A DNA stretch of 64,000 nt from a bacterium (GTDB lineage: Bacteria; Zixibacteria; MSB-5A5; CAIYYT01). The position numbers and the translations under genes are program-made. The notes beneath the pieces are model-generated. The model made no database searches. It saw only the letters and a list, made by a program, of their open reading frames with translations, and was not told where the DNA came from. Positions 19,020-27,460 of the stretch are shown here, piece by piece (position 1 is the first letter of the stretch; the number at the start of each line of letters is the position of its first letter). The stretch lies in assembly GCA_016708315.1 (NCBI GenBank), contig JADJGC010000023.1, positions 62,001 through 126,000 of the forward strand, in the 5' to 3' direction.

Positions 19020-21224
19020 ATGGCAGAAAAGCATGACGATAGTGCAGCCAAATGTCCGATAACGGGCGCAATGAAAAAGAACGGACCAGGAACTTCAAAT
19101 CGAGACTGGTGGCCAAATCAACTGAACCTTAACATCCTACATCAGCATTCCCCTTTATCGAATCCAATGGGCGAGAAGTTCAACTACTCAGAAGAGTTCA
19201 AAAGCCTTGATTTGAAGGCTGTGAAGAAGGACCTCTACGAACTGATGACTTCATCACAAGATTGGTGGCCCGCTGATTTCGGTCACTATGGGCCATTGTT
19301 CATTCGAATGGCGTGGCACAGCGCCGGGACTTATCGCGTGGGTGATGGGCGCGGCGGAGCTGGTACAGGGACACAACGCTTTGCACCCCTCAATAGCTGG
19401 CCAGACAATGCAAACCTTGACAAAGCACGAAGACTGCTTTGGCCGATTAAACAGAAATATGGTCGGAAACTTTCCTGGGCTGACCTGATGATACTCGCCG
19501 GCAACTGCGCGCTGGAATCGATGGGATTCAAGACTTTTGGGTTCGGTGGCGGCCGCGCCGATGTGTGGGAACCAGAAGAGGACATATATTGGGGCGCAGA
19601 ATCCGAATGGTTGGGCGACAAGCGTTATACGGGCGAGCGCGACCTGGAGAATCCCCTTGCTGCCGTGCAGATGGGGTTAATCTATGTGAATCCGGAGGGA
19701 CCAAACGGAGTACCGGATGCAATCGCTTCGGGGCGCGATATTCGTGAGACTTTTGCACGCATGGCAATGAACGATGAAGAAACCGTCGCGTTAGTTGCCG
19801 GAGGACATACTTTCGGTAAGTGTCATGGCGCAGGTGATGCGGCTCTTGTTGGCGCCGAACCCGAGGGCGCGAGTATTGAAGAGCAAGGATTGGGCTGGAA
19901 GAGTCGATTCGGCAGCGGCAAGGGTGGAGACACGATTACAAGCGGAATCGAAGGAGCGTGGACTCCAACTCCAACAAAGTGGGATAACAGCTACTTTGAT
20001 ACTCTCTTCGGCTATGATTGGAACCTGGTTAAGAGCCCGGCAGGCGCAAATCAATGGGTTCCGGCTGATCCGGCCGCTGCGAGCACAGTACCCCATGCTC
20101 ATGATCCTTCGAAAAAGACGGCACCAATCATGACGACCGCTGACATGGCTTTGCGTATGGACCCAATCTATAAGCCGATCTCCAAGCGCTTCCATGAGAA
20201 TCCCAAAGAATTTGCCGACGCATTCGCACGAGCATGGTTTAAGCTTACGCACCGTGACATGGGTCCGCGTCCCCGCTATCTGGGACCGGAAGTTCCCGCA
20301 GAGGAGCTGATTTGGCAAGATCCGATACCGGCTGTCAACCACGAGTTGGTTTCTCCGCAAGATGTTGCGACTCTCAAAGGCAAGGTTCTCGCTTCCGGGC
20401 TCTCGGCTTCAGAGTTAATCTCCACTGCTTGGGCATCAGCTTCGACGTTTCGCGGCTCCGATATGCGTGGTGGAGCAAACGGTGCACGAATTCGCATTGC
20501 ACCTCAAAAGGACTGGAATGTTAACCAACCGGATCAATTGGCAAAGGTTCTGAAGGCGTTGGAAGTCATTCAGGAAGAATTCAATCGTGCGCAGACTGGG
20601 ACCAAGAAAGTCTCACTTGCAGACTTGATTGTACTCGCTGGTTGTGCCGCTGTTGAAAAGGCTGCGAAGGATGCGGGCATAAATGTGTCAGTACCCTTCA
20701 CACCCGGACGCATGGATGCTTCTCAGGAACAAACCGATGTGGAAGCACTTGCCGTCCTTGAACCAAAGGCAGACGGTTTCCGAAACTATGTACGCGAGGA
20801 TCGCGGATTGCGTGCGGAAGAGTTGTTACTGGACAGAGCGAATTTGCTGACTCTGACCGCTCCTGAGATGACAGTTCTCGTCGGAGGATTGCGAGTTCTC
20901 AACACAAATACTGGACAGTCAAAGCACGGTGTCTTCACCAAGAAGCCCGGCGCTCTGACTAACGACTTTTTCGTACATCTGCTCGACATGAGCGTAGAAT
21001 GGCGTACCTCAACCGAGTCGAAGGAAATCTTCGAGGGGCGAGACCGGAAGACCGGTGAAGTTAAGTGGACCGGCACACGTGTGGATCTTGTATTTGGTTC
21101 GCATTCCCAGCTGCGAGCCCTCGCAGAAGTCTACGCCTGTGATGACTCGAAAGAGAAGTTTGTAAATGACTTCGTTGCGGCTTGGAACAAGGTCATGAAT
21201 CTTGATCGTTTTGATCTCGCCTGA
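19020..21224 (+). CDS. katG: Catalase-peroxidase KatG
   Basis: A 734-aa bifunctional heme enzyme that removes hydrogen peroxide by catalase and peroxidase activity. The distal pocket RMAWHSAGTYR, the Tyr of LIYVNPEGPNG and the Met of FARMAMNDEE supply the Trp-Tyr-Met cross-link of KatG, and the proximal His is in GGHTFGKCHGA. The second, heme-free half is complete to the family's usual length. I chose the ATG at 19020 because GAGGAG (19009-19014) lies 5 nt upstream; the in-frame GTG at 19014 overlaps that site. It lies 99 nt downstream of the Fur-type gene. No signal peptide, so cytoplasmic. Confidence 0.97.
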   Translation: MAEKHDDSAAKCPITGAMKKNGPGTSNRDWWPNQLNLNILHQHSPLSNPMGEKFNYSEEFKSLDLKAVKKDLYELMTSSQDWWPADFGHYGPLFIRMAWHSAGTYRVGDGRGGAGTGTQRFAPLNSWPDNANLDKARRLLWPIKQKYGRKLSWADLMILAGNCALESMGFKTFGFGGGRADVWEPEEDIYWGAESEWLGDKRYTGERDLENPLAAVQMGLIYVNPEGPNGVPDAIASGRDIRETFARMAMNDEETVALVAGGHTFGKCHGAGDAALVGAEPEGASIEEQGLGWKSRFGSGKGGDTITSGIEGAWTPTPTKWDNSYFDTLFGYDWNLVKSPAGANQWVPADPAAASTVPHAHDPSKKTAPIMTTADMALRMDPIYKPISKRFHENPKEFADAFARAWFKLTHRDMGPRPRYLGPEVPAEELIWQDPIPAVNHELVSPQDVATLKGKVLASGLSASELISTAWASASTFRGSDMRGGANGARIRIAPQKDWNVNQPDQLAKVLKALEVIQEEFNRAQTGTKKVSLADLIVLAGCAAVEKAAKDAGINVSVPFTPGRMDASQEQTDVEALAVLEPKADGFRNYVREDRGLRAEELLLDRANLLTLTAPEMTVLVGGLRVLNTNTGQSKHGVFTKKPGALTNDFFVHLLDMSVEWRTSTESKEIFEGRDRKTGEVKWTGTRVDLVFGSHSQLRALAEVYACDDSKEKFVNDFVAAWNKVMNLDRFDLA

Positions 21225-21250
21225 TCTGATTAGACATGATTGACAAGAGT

Positions 21251-21275
21251 AAGGTCGGGTAGTTCCCGACCTTTC
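21251..21275 (+). terminator. Intrinsic terminator after katG
   Basis: AAGGTCGGG-TAGTT-CCCGACCTT, a perfect 9-bp stem with a 5-nt loop followed by TCTTT, 26 nt after the katG stop codon. Confidence 0.88.
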
Positions 21276-21337
21276 TTTACAGTATCGACTCCCACCCATG
21301 TCCTCGGTCAGTTGCAACCAGAATAGAGAAGATCGCC

Positions 21338-21748
21338 TTACGCCTTCTTCAATTTTTGTACCGAAGCCTTGACCATTTTGGCAAGTACTGCCAGTTCCAC
21401 GTCTTTGAGTTTGCTAATGTACAAACAACCTTTGCCCCTCTTGTGCTTGCCCAACTTGGCTAGTAGATCAGTTTGGTGTTCCAGCCCGCCCATCAGATAG
21501 ATGGAAATTGCACCTTTGCGGGGTGAAAATCCAACCATAAACCAATCACCTTCACGCCCGCTTGCACCGACATAGTGATATTCGCCGAACCCGACGATGC
21601 TCGATCCCCACATCCTGGGTTGTTGTTTCGTGACTTTAGCCATCAGATCGGCAATCGCCTGGCAATCTGCGCGGCGATCGGCGTCTGGTATCGCTGCTAA
21701 GAACTTGGCGACACTATTAGCAGTTAGTTTTGTTTTCAATTCAACCAC
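21338..21748 (-). CDS. DUF1801 domain protein
   Basis: A 136-aa soluble protein with the DUF1801/YdhG-like pattern: an N-terminal helix region (VAKFLAAIPDADRRADCQ), the central MWGSSIVGFGEYHY, and FSPRKGAISIYLMGG with a C-terminal GKGCLYISKLKDV. The family folds like YjbR/CyaY and its biochemical role is unknown. It is a single gene in opposite orientation to katG, with no operon partner. Confidence 0.85.
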   Translation of the reverse strand: MVELKTKLTANSVAKFLAAIPDADRRADCQAIADLMAKVTKQQPRMWGSSIVGFGEYHYVGASGREGDWFMVGFSPRKGAISIYLMGGLEHQTDLLAKLGKHKRGKGCLYISKLKDVELAVLAKMVKASVQKLKKA

Positions 21749-21854
21749 TCCAAGTCCTCCTTCTCGAATTCTAGCTCCGGTTCAAACACAGGTTGTCCTT
21801 AACTCAAAGGACTGAGATCAAGTATATAGCACATGCGAATAATCGAATTGCGCT

Positions 21855-22142
21855 TCAAATGCCAACCATTTCGGCAAGTTCGCCCACGGCCAGTGTTGCC
21901 CAAAGGACAACAAGACCCAAGACAATTTTGAGAGCAAGCGGTATCGAAAACCCGAGTTTCTTCTTAAGCAGATGATTCGTACGCGGCAGATAGATTAGAG
22001 ATAGAATGAGATAGAACATCCCCGGAACTGGATGCACAAAAAGCAGATTCGCGATGCCAATGACAATGAAGATACTGCAGAAGGTCCAACTGAAGATGTT
22101 GGATGTCGCAATCTTGTCGCTTGTTAGAACCCTGTCGCTCAC
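21855..22142 (-). CDS. Small membrane protein, last gene of a four-gene operon
   Basis: A 95-aa protein with three predicted membrane helices (about 18-37, 39-56 and 70-90); a short basic loop (RTNHLLKKK) separates the second and third. No family recognised. Its ATG overlaps the stop of the preceding gene (22139-22142, ATGA), so it is translationally coupled to it. Confidence 0.7.
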   Translation of the reverse strand: MSDRVLTSDKIATSNIFSWTFCSIFIVIGIANLLFVHPVPGMFYLILSLIYLPRTNHLLKKKLGFSIPLALKIVLGLVVLWATLAVGELAEMVGI

Positions 22143-22699
22143 TTCTCCATGCCTTCTGTTGTGGCGCCGGCCTGACGAAACAGTGCTGCCGATACTACGA
22201 ACATGACCACGAAGAATCCGTTGAGAACAAACAATCCAACTATTCCGGGCGGTTCGTTCAGTGTGGCACGGTCAACCATCAACGCAATCAATGGGACTAT
22301 CACCTGGGCAATTGCAGTGGCATACAGTGCTTTCGCCATACCGTGCGGTTTGAGTCGCGCTATAGCTGCACCAATGATGCCAATCTGGAGCACAGCGAAA
22401 TACAACATGTTGAGGCCGCCCGGTTCACCGATGATACCGACAGCGAGGTTCACCCATACGAGCAATAATCCTGCTACCACCGCAATGCCGACTGCGGCAC
22501 GATATGCGACGTTGTCTGACATTCGTGAGATCAGTACGTACGAAAGACCAGTGCTGAAAATGAGAGCCCCCATGATTATGAAATCGCCTGGATCCCAGTC
22601 AACTTCGTTGCTAAACTGCATTGCCACCAGTGGCACCATCAAAATGAGCGCGGTCACAATCGCTATGAGTATGACCTGTTTGCGGAGTCGTAATTCCAT
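22139..22699 (-). CDS. Conserved membrane protein, third gene of the winged-helix operon
   Basis: A 186-aa protein with about six membrane helices and short loops (helices near 8-28, 40-58, 68-90, 98-115, 125-143 and 155-176). A conserved WDPGDFIIMGAL segment leads into the second helix. It resembles integral membrane proteins found beside small winged-helix regulators in many bacteria, but I know no function. It starts 9 nt after the regulator gene and overlaps the next gene by 4 nt. Confidence 0.7.
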   Translation of the reverse strand: MELRLRKQVILIAIVTALILMVPLVAMQFSNEVDWDPGDFIIMGALIFSTGLSYVLISRMSDNVAYRAAVGIAVVAGLLLVWVNLAVGIIGEPGGLNMLYFAVLQIGIIGAAIARLKPHGMAKALYATAIAQVIVPLIALMVDRATLNEPPGIVGLFVLNGFFVVMFVVSAALFRQAGATTEGMEK

Positions 22700-22708
22700 A
22701 GTTACCTC

Positions 22709-23062
22709 TTATTGTCTTGTTCCGCGAGGACAACACCTCGCCTTATATCGTTTTCTGATCATCGGGAGCAACCCCCTGATTAGTTCTTCAAGAGCGGCCA
22801 GATGGTTTTGAAATGCCTTTCGACCTACATTTGTAATTGAGTAGGAGGTGTTCGATGACTTGCCGATAAATCGCTTCTTCACCTTGACATATCCGAGTTG
22901 CTCGAGGGTTGAGATATTGCTGGAGAGATTCCCATCGGAAGAGCCCAGTAGCAATTTGAGCGCTTTGAAGTCAATGCTGTCGTTCACCATAAGAGAGGCC
23001 ATGATTCCCAACCTCGTCCGATTCTCGAAGCACTTGTTTATGTGATCAATGATTTGTTTCAT
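22709..23062 (-). CDS. Winged-helix transcriptional regulator (HTH_34/MarR-like)
   Basis: A 117-aa DNA-binding protein. NRTRLGIMASL and FKALKLLLGSSDGNLSSNISTLEQ form the helix-turn-helix, and YVKVKKRFIGKSSNTSYSIT is the beta wing. The frame is open further upstream to 23152, but the ATG at 23062 begins the conserved MKQIIDHIN and overlaps the previous gene's stop (ATGA, 23059-23062). Regulators of this type usually control the membrane genes in their own operon. No effector domain. Confidence 0.85.
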   Translation of the reverse strand: MKQIIDHINKCFENRTRLGIMASLMVNDSIDFKALKLLLGSSDGNLSSNISTLEQLGYVKVKKRFIGKSSNTSYSITNVGRKAFQNHLAALEELIRGLLPMIRKRYKARCCPRGTRQ

Positions 23063-23694
23063 CGCTCGTACTGCAAGTACATGATCACACCATACGCAGC
23101 TGTGACTACACCAAAACCTACGCCCCAAAGTATCAATCCCGCCCCGACCCAAAACGCAGCTAACAGCCCCAGCACTAACTCGACTACTCCGAACACAATG
23201 GTTTCAGAAAAGCTATACTTGCCTGCGCTGATGAGCGCCAGTCCGAAAAACACCAACATCGCCGAACAGACAAGCTCATACATTCCAAGACGGGCAAGAG
23301 CAGCTACAAAAACACCTCCGGCAAGTAGAGGCAATGCAAGATGGATTGCGAATCGACGCGACGCCATATTCCATAACTCTTTGCCGTGGCGCTTCGCCCT
23401 ACGGAGTGTGAAGATGAAGGCGACAGCCAATGCTGAGACAAGCGTAAGAAAGAACACGCCGGTCACGGGACGAACGAGATCTGGCGACTGCCGCAATGCG
23501 ATAAAAACCTCTTCGGAAAGCCAAACCGTATCGAGGATTCGACAAATGAAACGAAATGCAACTAGTCCGATAATACCAGCCGAAACCCCAGAGAGTCCGG
23601 ACAGTGACACAAAAGTCGCGGACCGTGTCATTATAGAGTGAATCTGTTCAATTTGATCTACTGGCTGATCCGGATCTTGCATGCTACTCCTCAT
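23059..23694 (-). CDS. Six-helix membrane protein, first gene of the winged-helix operon
   Basis: A 211-aa protein with about six membrane helices (near 27-50, 75-98, 112-135, 138-158, 163-183 and 186-207) and an acidic N-terminus. The recurring pairing of such a protein with a small winged-helix regulator suggests the regulator responds to a membrane or stress signal; this is inference. GAGGAG lies just upstream of the start region, and the promoter at 23720-23747 drives the four genes. Confidence 0.75.
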   Translation of the reverse strand: MRSSMQDPDQPVDQIEQIHSIMTRSATFVSLSGLSGVSAGIIGLVAFRFICRILDTVWLSEEVFIALRQSPDLVRPVTGVFFLTLVSALAVAFIFTLRRAKRHGKELWNMASRRFAIHLALPLLAGGVFVAALARLGMYELVCSAMLVFFGLALISAGKYSFSETIVFGVVELVLGLLAAFWVGAGLILWGVGFGVVTAAYGVIMYLQYER

Positions 23695-23719
23695 TCCAAA
23701 GCACTTTGATTTTCAAAGC

Positions 23720-23747
23720 AATATATACTATTCTACGGCTTCGTCAA
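23720..23747 (-). promoter_or_regulatory. Sigma-70-type promoter of the winged-helix/membrane operon
   Basis: Minus-strand TTGACG (23747-23742), 16-bp spacer, TATATT (23725-23720). Start expected near 23713, 19 nt before the first gene. Confidence 0.7.
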
Positions 23748-24047
23748 TCTCAGGTTTCAATTTTTTGTTTCGGTTTATTCATCTAGTGGCGAGACTTAAG
23801 AATATGAAAGCCGAAAGGGTGGACCTTTCACGTTGCAGCAGAGTGACTTAACTGGCGCTGGAGCCACAATAGAATCAGTCTCACTAAGTGGCGTGATTCT
23901 GGGGTGATTATGTGTTCGTCATCAGAATATTCACTTCAATGCGAGAAAGTGGGCAATGTTCGAACGGCAATAGAAAGTACGCCCGAAGACTTGACCCTTC
24001 CTGCTTCGGTTAGCGGAATACATCACACTTCAACGCTTTGTGAGAAT
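23748..24047. other. Intergenic region, no gene recognised
   Basis: Spacer of 300 bp with stops in all frames. A short stem GAAAGG/CCTTTC (23813-23829, 5-nt loop) has no U-tract on either side. Nothing else was recognised. Confidence 0.5.
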
Positions 24048-24623
24048 CTACACCCTCAATGAGCCGCGAAATCCTCTTGCGGCATAATAAGATTCGGCGC
24101 CGTTATGATACAGGAAGACCTTGCCGTAGCGGTAATCGGCGAAAATGGCGCCGCCGAGATCCCTGATGTCAGAAGGCGTCTTGATCCAGCTCGACGTCTT
24201 GGTATCGAATTGTCCAAGACTCTGTAGGTTTCGATACTCGTCTTCGGTTAGAATCTCAATTCCCATCGCGGACGCCATATCAGTGGCGCTGTTTTTCGGT
24301 TTATGCTCCTTCCTCGATTCAAGTGCATCGCGATCGTAACACACACTTCTGCGGCCCTTCGGACTTTCGGCGGAACAATCGACAAAGATGTATTCGCCGG
24401 TTTTCTTGTCATGGCCGACGACATCAGGTTCACCGCCTGAATTCTCCATCTCATAGAGTGACCACATTTTTTCGGCGTCGGCTTTCAGTCTTGCCTCGAC
24501 TTCTTGCCACTCGGAGCCCTTGTGCCGTTTCATGTTTTTCTCAAAGCGGGACTTTAATACCCCCAGGAGTTCATCGCGTTGTTTTGATGACAGCTGTTTC
24601 CCATTGTTCTTTTTCTTGCCCAT
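24048..24623 (-). CDS. DUF4256 family protein
   Basis: A 191-aa soluble protein with the conserved DUF4256 pattern: ELLGVLKSRFEKNMKRH near the N-terminus, the GGEPDVVGHD and YIFVDCSAESP segments, GIEILTEDEYRNLQ in the middle, and ADYRYGKVFLYHNGAESYY at the C-terminus. The function of the family is unknown. The basic first ten residues are probably disordered. Single gene with no clear operon partner. Confidence 0.9.
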   Translation of the reverse strand: MGKKKNNGKQLSSKQRDELLGVLKSRFEKNMKRHKGSEWQEVEARLKADAEKMWSLYEMENSGGEPDVVGHDKKTGEYIFVDCSAESPKGRRSVCYDRDALESRKEHKPKNSATDMASAMGIEILTEDEYRNLQSLGQFDTKTSSWIKTPSDIRDLGGAIFADYRYGKVFLYHNGAESYYAARGFRGSLRV

Positions 24624-24771
24624 GGTCCTACTCTAACTCAATTTCTCTTCACTGATTTCTATGAGTCCGTCGCATTTAGTACCAATTACGGATGTCACCG
24701 TGCGTCAGTCATGATGATCGACATCACGAAACGGTCTAATCTGCAATTTGACGAACAGCTTCGAACAATCG

Positions 24772-25335
24772 TTACATCTTTGGCCACAACCAGCCGAATG
24801 TGCCAGCTGTAACCACCGCAAATAGAAGACCATCAAAAACTGTCTTCAGGACAGTCCCCCAATTTCGACCATACCAAATTCCGCCTTGAAGCAATGCAAG
24901 CGAATATCCCATAAACGCCGAGCATCCGATAAAGCGAAAAACAGCGAGGTATGAGCTACCCGGCTGCACCGCATGCCACGCGATATAGGCGGAGAATATG
25001 CTGACCAAGACGCTGTACAAGAACCAGAGGACCAGACTTTTGCCCATGTTCATCTGACTGTTTTTGAGAACCGTCATTATCACAATCGGCCCCTTGTTGA
25101 GTTTCTCAACAAACTCAGGCGTACTGCAGTCCTTCATCGAATCAGCCCTTGGCAGCATAAAGTCGCCGGCTGGAATGTTGAATGGCCTCAATGCAGCTTG
25201 AACTGAATCTTGATCTGGCACCTTCTTGAAATCGTTTGCGTGGTATTTTAGGACCATGTGAATGATCGAGCTTACCACGAAAACAAAGACCGCTGAGAGC
25301 AAAATCGGCGCCCACAGTACTGTGATAAATTCCAT
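24772..25335 (-). CDS. Conserved membrane protein of unknown function
   Basis: A 187-aa protein with an N-terminal helix (about 8-28, followed by the conserved HMVLKYHANDFKKVPD), a soluble segment containing FMLPRADSMKD, and four more helices near 100-118, 128-147, 150-160 and 165-183. The WYGRNWGTVLKTVFDGLLFA stretch is typical of a widespread family of small membrane proteins without assigned function. The ribosome site is weak. It is the last gene before the putative island boundary at 25592. Confidence 0.75.
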   Translation of the reverse strand: MEFITVLWAPILLSAVFVFVVSSIIHMVLKYHANDFKKVPDQDSVQAALRPFNIPAGDFMLPRADSMKDCSTPEFVEKLNKGPIVIMTVLKNSQMNMGKSLVLWFLYSVLVSIFSAYIAWHAVQPGSSYLAVFRFIGCSAFMGYSLALLQGGIWYGRNWGTVLKTVFDGLLFAVVTAGTFGWLWPKM

Positions 25336-25591
25336 AGTCGATATCTCCTATGACTTCTTCTTTTAGATTTATGCAATTGAGTTCATGATGCCGGTACGCG
25401 TCCGGCTACGACATTGATAGGATGTGTGCGTCACATGCGCAAGCATAAACTTGAGACGAAATGGCAGGGTGTGCGCGACGACAACTATTGAAGTATGCTC
25501 CTGGCAGGCAGAGTGGTGAGCGAAATGCCTCGTCGGTGGCAGTCCACTCGACAAATCGAACGACTAAATGGGAAACCTTAGTTTCAATTAA
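25336..25591. other. Intergenic region next to the putative island boundary
   Basis: No gene recognised. A 60-codon plus-strand frame (25461-25643) has no ribosome site and runs into the tmRNA-like end, so I do not call it. Confidence 0.4.
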
Positions 25592-25617
25592 TGGAGGCGG
25601 GGTGAATCGAACCCCCG
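25592..25617 (-). repeat. tmRNA-like 3' end remnant, candidate attachment site
   Basis: On the minus strand this carries a T-loop TTCGATT, an imperfect T-stem (one mismatch), the acceptor strand CGCCTCC and discriminator A, with the exact spacing of a tRNA or tmRNA end. It matches 22 of the first 24 bases of the true tmRNA 3' end at 31979-32002, in the same orientation. No matching 5' acceptor strand (GGAGGCG or similar) lies upstream, so it is not a complete RNA gene. It looks like the far junction left by an element that entered the tmRNA gene. Confidence 0.6.
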
Positions 25618-25754
25618 ACTCGGGTTGTGGCACAAGAAGTTAAGTGGCTTTGTGACCAAACTGTGACCGCTTTTTCTCGGCGACGCAGATCCCGCTCTTC
25701 AATGGTGATGCCGAAAGTCCCTTAGTCTTTGCCTCAGTCTTCGTAAAGATAAAG

Positions 25755-27200
25755 CTAAGATTCGGCCCTCTTTCCAATTGCTGCCGCGAGGCGTCGAAAT
25801 ACCAAAACGTGAACTGGATAGATTCCGTACCAATAGACAATCCCAAGCAAACCTCTCGGATAGAAGCGGGCAGTCTGCGTGAGACTACTGTTGCTTTGAC
25901 TTGTACCATCCACTTCGAATTCCAACCACGCCTTGCCGGGAAGCTTCATCTCAGCTCGGAGCAATATCCTCTTGCCCTGATCCAGTTCTTCGACTCGCCA
26001 GAAGTCCAGAGCATCCCCCACGGCTAAGTTGTTAGAGTCACTTCTGCCTCGGCGCAGTCCCACTCCTCCAACCATTTCATCAATGAGGCCACGTATTTTC
26101 CACAGCAGGTTCGCCGCATACCACCCATTTTCTCCACCAATCGAGCTGACCACATGGAACAACTTGTCGGAAGATGCCTTAACTGCAAGTTGTCTCCGGT
26201 CTATCAAAAGGTGTGATGGCTCGAGATGTGAAATGACCGATTCGCGTCCACGCGCTCGAGCATCGGATTGTCCGGAAAGTACCGCTGAAAGCGCCCTTTC
26301 CACAGCCTGATCAAAACCAATCGGAACGATTTCGAAGATAGTTTTGGCGTCATCGTTTTCACAAATCGTCTCGTGCCGAAGTCCCTCAATGAGCGCACGG
26401 GCGGGCTTGACCGGTACAGGTGTGACTAGGCCAACCCAGTAGGACGAAAGCCTGGGTGTTAGGACCGGCACCTGAATTAGCCATCGCCTCAATCCGAGTG
26501 CGCGAGCCACTCGTAACATCATGTCTCGATACGTTAAGATCTCGGGACCTCCAATATCTACTATCCTTCCAGTTGATTGTGGCAATTTGAGGGCAGCAAC
26601 GAGGTAGGCCAGCACATCATCGATTGATATAGGCTGTGTTTGGGTAACTACCCAACGCGGGCATATCATTACGGGCAACCTGTTGGCTAAGTGGTGTATC
26701 ATTTCGAACGAAAGGCTGCCTGCTCCTACTACGACTGCTGCCCGGAATTCAGTTACTGGAATCCCGGACGCTCGCAAGATATCACCAACCTCGTGCCTAC
26801 TTCTTAGATGCAGAGACTGCTCTTGTCGTCTTTTTCCCAAGCCACCCAAGTAGATTATACGATCGACTCCGAAACGCTTGGCAACATCACCAACATTCCG
26901 AGCTGCCTGTCGATCAAGTTCGTCAAAGTCGCCCGCCGGGTTGGTCATCGAGTGGACGAGGTAGTACGTAGTACTCACATGCTGAAACGCAAAGTTCAGA
27001 GACGAAGCGTCGAGGACATCACCTTCCATCACTTCGACCGAGCCAGACCAAGCATGCGCTGCAACTCGATTTCGGTCTCGAACGAGACATCTGACGCGAT
27101 AGCCCTGCTCAAGGAGCCTGGGCACCAACTTTGAGCCTATATACCCATTCGAGCCGACAACCAGTACGCACCTGCTCTTCACATTTGATTGGCTTGGCAA
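25755..27200 (-). CDS. SDR-family NAD(P)-dependent oxidoreductase with C-terminal DUF2867
   Basis: A 481-aa protein in two parts. Residues about 10-300 are an atypical short-chain dehydrogenase (Rossmann motif VVGSNGYIGSKLVPRLLEQG, then VEVMEGDVLD, YLVHSM and YLGGLG) without the canonical YxxxK. The remainder is DUF2867, a START-like domain (FHVVSSIGGENGWYAANLLW; DFWRVEELDQGKRILLRAEM; PRGLLGIVYWYGIYPVH). Such two-domain proteins are often linked to LitR/CarH light regulons and photolyase clusters, as here. Substrate unknown. It is the promoter-distal gene of the island. Confidence 0.88.
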   Translation of the reverse strand: MPSQSNVKSRCVLVVGSNGYIGSKLVPRLLEQGYRVRCLVRDRNRVAAHAWSGSVEVMEGDVLDASSLNFAFQHVSTTYYLVHSMTNPAGDFDELDRQAARNVGDVAKRFGVDRIIYLGGLGKRRQEQSLHLRSRHEVGDILRASGIPVTEFRAAVVVGAGSLSFEMIHHLANRLPVMICPRWVVTQTQPISIDDVLAYLVAALKLPQSTGRIVDIGGPEILTYRDMMLRVARALGLRRWLIQVPVLTPRLSSYWVGLVTPVPVKPARALIEGLRHETICENDDAKTIFEIVPIGFDQAVERALSAVLSGQSDARARGRESVISHLEPSHLLIDRRQLAVKASSDKLFHVVSSIGGENGWYAANLLWKIRGLIDEMVGGVGLRRGRSDSNNLAVGDALDFWRVEELDQGKRILLRAEMKLPGKAWLEFEVDGTSQSNSSLTQTARFYPRGLLGIVYWYGIYPVHVLVFRRLAAAIGKRAES

Positions 27201-27419
27201 TCTCTTCTCCTTTGTAGCTCACCGTGACTTGGTTGGTTCGAGCGAAGACTTCTCTGTACGTCAGAGGGTCTTGGCATTTAGGAGTTCCACCGCTTGTTCA
27301 CAATCGAAGGTGACTTACATAGGAATATAGTCAAGCACGGTAGTGAAAGCACCTTTGTTGTTACGTAGCGCTTTGCTGACTGGTGCTAAGGTGTAGTTGA
27401 ACCGAAGCTTCAGGTAGCC

Positions 27420-27447
27420 GAGACTCGGCCGACATCGGCCGAGTCTC
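27420..27447. terminator. Strong stem-loop after the DUF4397 gene
   Basis: Perfect 13-bp stem GAGACTCGGCCGA / TCGGCCGAGTCTC with only 2 nt between the arms, 13 nt downstream of the stop codon at 27461 on the minus strand. It has no U-tract, so it may also serve RNA stability. Confidence 0.65.
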
Positions 27448-27460
27448 AGATCAAGATGGA

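Noticed and set aside
23813..23829. Stem GAAAGG/CCTTTC as a terminator
   Set aside because: Only 6 bp, no U-tract on either strand and no gene ending close by.
25461..25643. 60-codon plus-strand frame ending NRTPDSGCGTRS
   Set aside because: It has no ribosome site and its last part is the translated antisense of the tmRNA-like 3' end. This kind of tail is a frequent spurious ORF at such sites.
25592..25670. Complete tRNA or second tmRNA gene
   Set aside because: Only the T-arm and 3' acceptor strand are present; no pairing 5' acceptor strand, D-arm or anticodon arm could be placed upstream on the minus strand.
25640..25700. C-terminal remnant of a tyrosine recombinase
   Set aside because: The tail SQFGHKAT recalls integrase ends near attachment sites, but it is too short and has no catalytic residue. 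Mentioned only as a possible relic.
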